Below, piece after piece: positions 56,292 through 64,000 of a stretch of 64,000 nt of DNA. Below the pieces are notes generated by a model that saw only the letters and a list, made by a program, of their open reading frames with translations, had not been told where the DNA came from and searched no databases. Location of the stretch: positions 186,001-250,000 of the forward strand of contig NW_020167520.1 in assembly GCF_001641265.1 (NCBI RefSeq), given 5' to 3'. Made by a program: the position numbers and the translations under genes. Every line of letters begins with the position of its first letter. Within the stretch, counting starts at the first letter, position 1. This DNA comes from Pseudogymnoascus destructans (taxonomy: Eukaryota; Ascomycota; Leotiomycetes; Thelebolales; Thelebolaceae).

Positions 56292-59200
56292 TCAGCTGAG
56301 GTCAAACCCAGCTCCGGAGTTGACGGCATAAAGCAATTTCTCCGACATCGTCTTCGCTGAAGTGTACCTTGGAAGCTTTAGCAAATTTATGCATGTGCTT
56401 GCACTCGGAAGTCGCTGCTCATCGCCTCCTGCGTCCCTGATACTGAACTTCGGATTTAGCTGGCCAAAGCCCAAGAGCGGCGACCTTGGAGTAGAAGTCA
56501 CATATTTCAAGACTTTCCGTCTATCTTGATCATCGAGCTGCTTCATTACCTGCCAAAATAGGTTGATAGTTGGATGTTCAAGGCCATCATCGCCGATAAC
56601 ATATACCCCGCTATATTCTGTATTGCGCCGTAAGTCGTCAACATCGATTTCTGCCATATCGCCGCCAATGAGAGTCTGTAATTCCGTTTGGTTAAACATG
56701 GAGAGCCAAGAGGGCTGTATTATTTGGCTGAGGCCACGTAGGAAGGCTCGTGTTTGATGATACGGCTGACTGTGAAGGCGATGCCGAGCGACTAGAGATA
56801 TGTATAACACGCGATTTTCATTGTTGACGGGTTTGTTGGCCCCGTTCGGTATGAGCTCCCGTGTAATGGTGCGCACTGGTTCATTTGCTAGAGATACCAC
56901 ATCATCAATGGTAAAGTCTAGCGCGAAGTCTTGTGCGTTCCCAGTGTAGTTCTTGAGCTGAAGTAGGCCTTGATATAATGTTTCATCAAGATCTCTCAGG
57001 TCGTTGATATTTGCCTGGTATCTCAATTCAGACGCAGAGTCCGCAGTTGCGGTTGAGGCCCACTTCAAAAGGAAGAAGCCTGCAAAACCTATGTCAACGA
57101 GAATGCCCTCGTAGAGACATTTTCCGACTACACGACCTAGAAACTCGTAGCGTTTCAAAAGCTGTGTTATTGATTCGTTCCATTCTGTGTCAGACTCTTC
57201 CCAACCCTGGTGTCGTAAAACATCTTTACATTGGTCGACTGCTGCAGGGTTTGGGTATAAAAGGTTCTGATCGTTCGTAACGAAGTAACCAGGGCCATCC
57301 TCAGATCGGAATGCTTCATTCGTCACCGTAGTCAAAAACTCCTTAGTGACGCCACCTCCATCGATGCCCGCTTCAACATTGTCGAACTTATCCACAAACG
57401 TAATTTGGATTGGCTCTTTCAAACCCTCGCCGAGACTGAAGAATTGGCCAAAGGCGTCTTCCAGCACATTATCACGCCTGATCCTTGCGTGGTGCCTGCT
57501 AGTTCCCTCGCCTGGAAATGGCATATTGAGCATGCGCCACACATCTGGATCTGTATTACCACTCCTCCGTCTATACTGATCCTGGTGCGCAAATTGTCGA
57601 AAAATTTGTACCCTCGTCTTAAAAGGTATAACGTATGGCATATTCTGTAGAACCTCGAGACGAGGCCCTACCGCAGCAAGCGCGCTTGCCCGTGATTTCT
57701 TTTGCCGTTCCCTCGCCGCTATCTCCCGCCAGGCCAGAACCGCAGATCGTCCTCGTCCTACAATTGGACGTGAAGGCTCGTGACCAATACCTTGCTCCTC
57801 ATCTTCGCCATCTTCTACGTTCAGCTGATGCTGCCTTTCTTCTTCCGCAACAACAGCTGGTATAAAGCTCCCCATATCAAACCTTGATGTCATAAGCCAG
57901 TGGTTTGGAGGCAAGAAACTTCTTCGAGAATCTCTCTCGTAAAGCATCTTCATGACACGGGTAACAATATTCCGAACATAGTCATATGTCATACCGGCTA
58001 TACCGAGAAATTCTAGGTTCTTCCCATTTTTAGCGTCCTTCGTGGGAGTAGAAAATTCGGCGGTAGAGTTGTTGTCTTTAGAACTTGTAGCGAAGTATGA
58101 GGACAGATTTGTCCGAGCTTCTCGCCGGTCATCCTTCAGTATGTCTGCCGTATTGTAATACATAGTGAACGAAAGATTTTTGAGAAAAACGCTCAGGAGC
58201 TTGACATCGCGTAGTGGGAGGGCACTCTCTCTTGATCGTGAAATTAGGCCTCCCTTCTCAGTCATACTTGTCTCTCCTCCGCTCAAGAATTCTTCGTCAT
58301 CAGTGAACCGCAAAGCGAATGCATAGAGCTCAAGAAAGAGAAGAATAGATCGCCAGTCGCGATCCCTTGTAGCATTGCTAGAGGTAGCCGCAGGTGAATC
58401 TGAAAGTTTAGAAGGCTTCCTTAATATCTCTAGCGCGGCCTTCGAATCGGTGCTTATTGACGTGAAGATCGATGTCTGTTTCATTATTCGCCAGAATAGC
58501 TTCACAGCCGGAATTTGAGCTCCAGTGACGGTGACTGAAGCTTGATATAGCCACATTCGAATCTTTTCCCCAAGGGTGGGAAACGTTTGCAGTAGGGTCA
58601 AGGCGTAGCTAGACAGTAAACTATCATCTCCCTCATACCCAGGGGAACGAGTGTCCGCGTGTTCACTTATTCGATGTTAGTACTCTTTGTCGGCTATCTG
58701 TCAAAGGGGTATCTCATCAAAACTTACGAATCAAACTTTGCCAGTAGGTCTGTGATACTTTGTTTATTGACGAGAGAAATAACCTGACTTCTAATAAACT
58801 CAGGTAGAGCCTGCCTGAGCAGCTCTGAGCCGCCTACTTCCTCATCAGATGTATCAAGAACACCTGGCTGTGAGACTTCTATCCGCCCAAATATATCGTT
58901 TGCTGATAGTGACAGGATGGTAGATAGGGCCCTGATATAACCGGGTTTTTGCCGCTGTATTGAACATAGACCATGGAAATAGATGAAGTGAGAAAGAAGC
59001 CAAAGTCTAGACTCCGGATCCATATCGTTGAGAACGGCCCTGGAGTCCTCATGGAGTATGGCTTGACTCAGAATGTCAATGTCGATAGTTTCAGCTAGAA
59101 TTTTCATGTCACCAACTCTACTCGCCAAATCAGGAGTAGCGAGGAATGAAAAGGCTAAGCTGACGTATGCATCGTGCAAGATCCTTTGACCGTCGTCGAT

Positions 59201-59961
59201 ATCACTTCTAACAACAAGTGGCGCAGCGAAAACCTCGAATATTTTGGTCTTGAATTCGCCTGACAAATCTCTTCTGATAAGAAGGTCCGATAATATCGTA
59301 TAGAATCGCGTGATTACTTTGCTTGCTGTGCTGGGGTTCCATTTCACAATGCATGTGAGTGTCTGGACCAAAATATCTGCCGATGGCTGTGGCTGACTGC
59401 AAAAATAGTTAGCACCTAGATGGTCATGGATCAAGTCTTAAATAAAGATCAGTGAGAGAGGGGTAGTACGAACAGAGAGAGGGCATCCAGCAGCACCGCC
59501 ACCAGAAACGGTAGACGACGTCCTATGTTGGCATCAAAGCCTTGACCATCTTGGCCTCGTTGCAAAATCCTTTGGCAGAGCCGGACCAACCTTGAGATAT
59601 CCTCAGGGTTCTTATGGTTGAAGAATGCAAGCAGCAAGTTTAGCTCTTGCGTAAGGACGGGTTCAGCAAGATCCTCTTCCTGGGCATGCTGGTTATCGAG
59701 AAGACCCCATGCTTGTCTCCTGCCATTTGCCACATCCTTGCGGACCCTATGTCCTCGCCAGGTTCTCTGTATGTTCTTGCTTGCGACTAATCGTTCTCGC
59801 TCAAGTTGACGCAGGTGGCGCTCGTGCTGAGCAGCAGCGAGCGTCTTCTGTGTTCCGGAAGCTGTTGGAGCCCATGATGACGCCTCGAATGGGTTGATGT
59901 CTTGCCCGGAGAGGTTCACCTGGCGCGTGCGGCGAGAGCTACCGGAGAAGCTTTGGAACAT
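56292..59961 (-). CDS. HUL5: HECT-type E3 ubiquitin ligase, Hul5/UBE3C-like
   Basis: Three exons, 59961-59474, 59396-58728 and 58620-56292, give 1,161 residues. An IQ-like motif (NIQRTWRGHRVRKD) sits at about 63-76, as in UBE3C/Hul5. The HECT domain fills about 790-1161: DAFGQFFSLGEGLKEPIQIT, GIDGGGVTKEFLT, YEFLGRVVGKCLYEGILVD and PSASTCINLLKLPRY with the catalytic cysteine at about 1129. Hul5 extends ubiquitin chains on proteasome-bound substrates. The first intron uses a GTTCGT donor, as in ERG9. Subfamily assignment rests on the IQ motif and length. Confidence 0.93.
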
Positions 59962-60767
59962 GGTGGGTGAGGTGGGGGATTCGCAGTCATGGCACCGGCA
60001 CCGAAGGCATGAAATGGATCACAAGGCTGTAGATGACTCAGCCTGTGCTTTATTTGTCATCGGCCGTCCTGATGAAGGGAGTTAGCGGCTGGAAGGGTCG
60101 TGAGTTATCTGGAGATAGGTGTGTTTACCTGCTTTGTAGAGAATAAATTATTGGCCACCTACTATGCTGCGTTCATCATCAGAGAGTTGATGGTGGTCGT
60201 CCGTGGATTTGTTAGAAGTACCCTGCATGGACCGATGCACTTACTCAGCTTCATTCAGCCTTGGGCCACTTTTGGGTGCTTGTACATGCCTTATATATGC
60301 CCTATATATCAGGCACACAATAGTCTCGACCAATTACTCCATTGGGAAAGTGCGACCTTTCTAATTAAACGATAGCGTGAGCGCACTTACACTACGCGGT
60401 CAACTTTTCTTTATCCGTTTCGCGAGAGGGCCGACCTTTCTTCACAATCACCCACCAACAAAACCCCCATACCTTGACATCGATTGCGGATTCAGTGCGA
60501 AACGTCCTTCGTACTTCTTTCGTTCTTCTTTGCCCTGTTCCTTACAACCCCATAAAAACACCTTTTTCCGCAAAAAAAGGCACAAAAAAACTTGAAAAAC
60601 AGTTAGAAAACCTCAGATTTGCGATCTCTCCATATCAAACTCACCCCTACAACATCCTACTGCCAATCTTCCGTCACACGATCCCTTCACTTGTGCGACA
60701 TTTTCATCCAAAACAAGAGTCATAAGAACCTAGACGTGGTCTTTCTTTGCAAGAATAACCATTCAAG
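59962..60767. promoter_or_regulatory. Divergent HUL5/PAB1 promoter and long PAB1 leader
   Basis: The last 300 bp before PAB1 are pyrimidine- and A-rich. A-tracts at 60545-60605 could be an autoregulatory poly(A)-like site, known in PAB1 leaders of other eukaryotes; here it is only a resemblance. Confidence 0.4.
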
Positions 60768-63234
60768 ATGTCTGCTCCTCCGGCTACCTCTGCTGTGGAC
60801 CAGCTCGCCACCGATCTCACCAACACCACCCTAAACGGCGGCGATGCTACGGCAATCAACACCAACGTCTCTACTGAGGCCACCTCCGAAGACCCAGACA
60901 CTGCCGGCCCAACTCCAACTGGCGCACAGGCTGCCCACCCCCAGGCTTCGGCATCTCTGTACGTCGGAGAGCTCGACCCATCTGTGACTGAGGCCATGCT
61001 CTTCGAGCTCTTCTCCCAGATCGGATCTGTTGCCTCCATCCGTGTCTGCCGTGACGCTGTCACCCGCCGTTCCCTTGGCTATGCCTACGTCAACTACAAC
61101 ACCACGATCGATGGTGAGAAGGCTCTTGAGGAGCTCAACTACACCCTGATCAAGGGCCGCCCATGCCGCATTATGTGGTCCCAACGTGACCCTGCTCTCA
61201 GAAAGACTGGCCAAGGCAATGTCTTCATCAAGAACCTTGATGTTGCCATCGACAACAAGGCTCTCCACGACACCTTTGCTGCATTCGGCAACATCCTCAG
61301 TTGCAAGGTTGCCCAGGATGAGTCTGGAAACTCCAAGGGATACGGATTTGTTCACTACGAGACCGATGAGGCTGCCAGCCAAGCCATCAAGCATGTCAAC
61401 GGTATGCTTCTCAACGAGAAGAAGGTGTTCGTCGGCCACCACATCCCAAAGAAGGACCGCCAGAGCAAGTTTGAGGAGATGAAGGCCAACTTCACCAACA
61501 TCTACGTTAAGAACATCCCTGCCGATGCCACTGATGATCAGTTCAGAGAGCTCTTCGAGAAGTTTGGAGATGTGACCTCTGCTTCCCTTGCTCGTGATGA
61601 GGCTGGAAAGAACCGCGGGTTTGGTTTCGTCAACTTCATCAACCATGAGCACGCGTCGGCCGCCGTCGATGAGCTTAATGGAAAGGATTTCATGGGCCAG
61701 GATCTTTACGTCGGACGCGCCCAGAAGAAGCACGAGCGCGAGGAAGAACTCCGCAAGTCTTACGAGGCTGCTCGTATTGAGAAGGCTTCAAAATACCAAG
61801 GTGTAAACCTCTACGTCAAGAATCTCGAGGATGATGTGGACGATGAGAAACTTCGCGAGCTTTTTGCTCCTTATGGAGCTATCACGTCTGCTAAGGTCAT
61901 GCGTGACACTGCTGCCGAGACCGCTGAGGCTGAGGAGAAGGAGAAGGAGAAGAACGAGGAGAAGAAGGAGAAGGAGAAGAACGAGGAGAAGAAGGAAGAG
62001 ACGAAGGACGAGGAGAAGGTTGAGGAGGCTAAGGAGGAGAAGAAGGAGGGCGAGGAGGAGTCTGCCGAGAAGAAAGCCGCATCCAAGTCTGAGAAGCGTG
62101 TTCTTGGTAAGAGCAAGGGCTTTGGCTTTGTCTGCTTTAACAACCCAGATGAGGCCACGAAGGCTGTGACTGAGATGAACCAACGCATGGTCAACGGCAA
62201 GCCATTGTACGTCGCCTTGGCTCAGCGCAAGGATGTCCGTAAGAGCCAGCTCGAGGCTAGCATTCAGGCTAGAAACCAGATCCGTATGCAGCAGGCTGCT
62301 GCCGCTGCTGGATTACCTCAGCAATTCATCCAGGCTCCGATGTTCTATGGTCCCGGTCAGCAGCCGGGCTTCATGCCCCCCAACGCTGGCGGCCGCGGAA
62401 TGCCATTCCCACTGCAACAAGGCATGGGAATTCCTGCCCAGGGTGCTCGCCCTGGTCAATACCCAAACTTCCCTCCTCAGCAAGCTGGCCGTGGTGGACC
62501 AGGCCCCCAGCAGTTGCCTCCTAGCGTGTATGGGCTCCCAGGGCAATTCTCGCCTGGAGCTCCATACGGCCAGGCTGGAAACCCCCAGTTCTTAGCTGCC
62601 ATGCAGCAGGCCCAGGCTGCAGCTCTTGCTGGTGCTGGCCGTGGCGGACCAGGTGGCCGTATGCCTATGCAAGCATTGCCAGGAATGCCACCGAACATGG
62701 CAGGCCTACAGGGTGTACCGGGTCCAGGCATGCCCCCGCAGGCTTATAGGCAGCAGAACAACGCTGGGCGTGGAATGCCCGGCCGACCAGGCCAGGCTGG
62801 CGGCTTCCCACCTCAGGGTGCCCGTAGCACTTCCCAGGCTGGCCAGGCGCCCGTTCCAGGCGCAAGCCAGGAAGGCGCAAGTGCTCTCCAGGCTCAGCTT
62901 ACCACCGCTCCTCCGGCCCAGCAAAAGCAGCTTCTTGGCGAGGCACTGTTCCCCAAGATTCAAGTTATGCAGCCAGAACTCGCAGGAAAGATCACCGGTA
63001 TGCTTTTGGAAATGGATAATGCGGAACTTGTTGGCCTGTAAGTCTTCTTTCTCTCTCCATACTAGTAAAAGCTAACATTGTTTTAGTATTGAGGATGAGT
63101 CTTCTCTTCGTGCCAAGGTTGACGAGGCCCTCACTGTGTACGATGAGTACGTGAAGACCAACAAAGGCCCTGATGGGGAGGCTTCTGCGGAAGGTGGAGA
63201 GGCCGCCAAGGAGACCGAGGAGAAGACCGCATAG
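60768..63234 (+). CDS. PAB1: Polyadenylate-binding protein
   Basis: Exons 60768-63037 and 63087-63234 give 805 residues. Four RRMs are clear: [60 protein letters not shown] and [20 protein letters not shown], each with an RNP1 such as GYGFVHYE or [11 protein letters not shown]4 is split by about 63 Lys/Glu-rich residues between [10 protein letters not shown] and [12 protein letters not shown] Gly/Pro/Gln linker leads to the MLLE domain ([35 protein letters not shown]), completed by the second exon. It binds mRNA poly(A) tails in cytoplasm and nucleus. Confidence 0.97.
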
Positions 63235-64000
63235 AAGGCTTAATTGTCCGTCATTCCGTCCCACAACTGGGCGACTACCATCGTGACTTAATGAACTCCT
63301 ACATCACGACTCTAAAAATACCCTACCCTATTTCTTTTATAATATGCGACGGATGGGTCGGAAAAGTTAGGGACTTTGACTCTTTTTGCCTTCGGCGACT
63401 CCTTGGTGCGAAGACGGACCGTTTCCACAACTCCGTGGCTCTGCTTTGATTGTACAACTAGATCGGAGAGATCATTGTTTGGGGATCATTGATATGATGC
63501 AGCATCATGAGGAATTGAGGCCGTCGTGGTTTTTTTTTCTCGTGTGCTGTTTTTATCGTGATGTGGTTAGCTTACCTGGTCGGTATGGTTTTTAACACAA
63601 CTAGACTATTCTCACAAAAACATTCGCAAACTATATCATCTCCCAACTTGCTCCGTGTGCCACGCTTGAAAACTTAACATGTCCTATCTTTGTATGCTGT
63701 CCAACAGTCACATACCTCGATTTTCTCCACTGAAACATAATGATACCCGACCGAGCAAAGCACATTAAAGTATCTTGAATATTCAAACATCAATAGTCAC
63801 CACGGTCTGACAGTGAAGTGATTAACCACTATACTCTGAGTAAGTTACAAGTAGTTCCTACTGTATGTCGTTACATGCTCGAACAGGAGCACAATATGGG
63901 TCACGTGCTATACGCACCACTCAAGGTCCAGGCCAAGGTTTGTGAACTAGCGCTTGTAAACCAAATTGATGTAAACATACTCACCCCAAGAACTACAGCA
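63235..64000. other. PAB1 3' flank
   Basis: No gene or RNA gene is recognised up to the window end. Confidence 0.4.

Noticed and set aside
60831..61733. 300-codon frame opposite PAB1
   Set aside because: PAB1 codon bias leaves the antisense open; no motif and no start context.

Overview
The window is nuclear DNA of a filamentous ascomycete (Pezizomycotina). Genes are intron-poor, introns are short (about 47-94 nt) with GT...AG ends and CTAAC/CTGAC-like branch points, and the gene families are typically fungal (ERG9, SEC3, SRP40, UTP14, HUL5, PAB1, RIB3, COQ3, FBP1, DUF7053 and DUF3712 proteins, a GH81 glucanase). A Leotiomycete of the Pseudogymnoascus type is my guess from general resemblance only; no marker in the window proves it.

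Layout. 0.2-1.8 kb: squalene synthase ERG9. 2.2-2.8 kb: a broken, truncated GH29 fucosidase-like gene. 3.6-14.2 kb: a transposon and repeat graveyard. It holds a decayed Ty3/Gypsy pol on the + strand, an oppositely oriented chromodomain, a spliced cysteine-rich gene cut off by a repeat, a minus-strand gag start beside an LTR, nested LTRs with a target-site duplication, a 309-bp inverted-repeat element with matching empty sites, palindromes, and several minisatellites. 14.5-34.0 kb: DUF3712 membrane protein, a four-helix membrane protein, DUF7053 protein, adenosine-deaminase/ADGF-like enzyme, SRP40/Nopp140, exocyst SEC3, a UspA protein and a DNAJC9-like J protein. 34.0-36.8 kb: a poorly resolved AT-rich locus with protein-like fragments on both strands. 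36.8-43.5 kb: an unknown membrane protein, a cytochrome P450, RIB3 and COQ3. 43.5-64 kb: a C2H2 transcription factor, FBP1, a GH81 glucanase without a visible signal peptide, UTP14, mitochondrial ribosomal protein MRPL27 (mL41), a HUL5-like HECT ligase and PAB1.

The genes are mostly unrelated housekeeping functions: sterol, ubiquinone and riboflavin synthesis, gluconeogenesis, ribosome biogenesis, mRNA binding, exocytosis and proteolysis. Several are divergent pairs that may share promoters (SRP40/SEC3, RIB3/COQ3, UTP14/MRPL27, HUL5/PAB1). I see no biosynthetic cluster, no tRNA or rRNA gene and no CRISPR array. The unusual content is in the repeats: at least a dozen minisatellites with 7-21 bp units, mostly 9 or 12 bp, each with a different unit sequence, several lying inside or beside small inverted-repeat elements.
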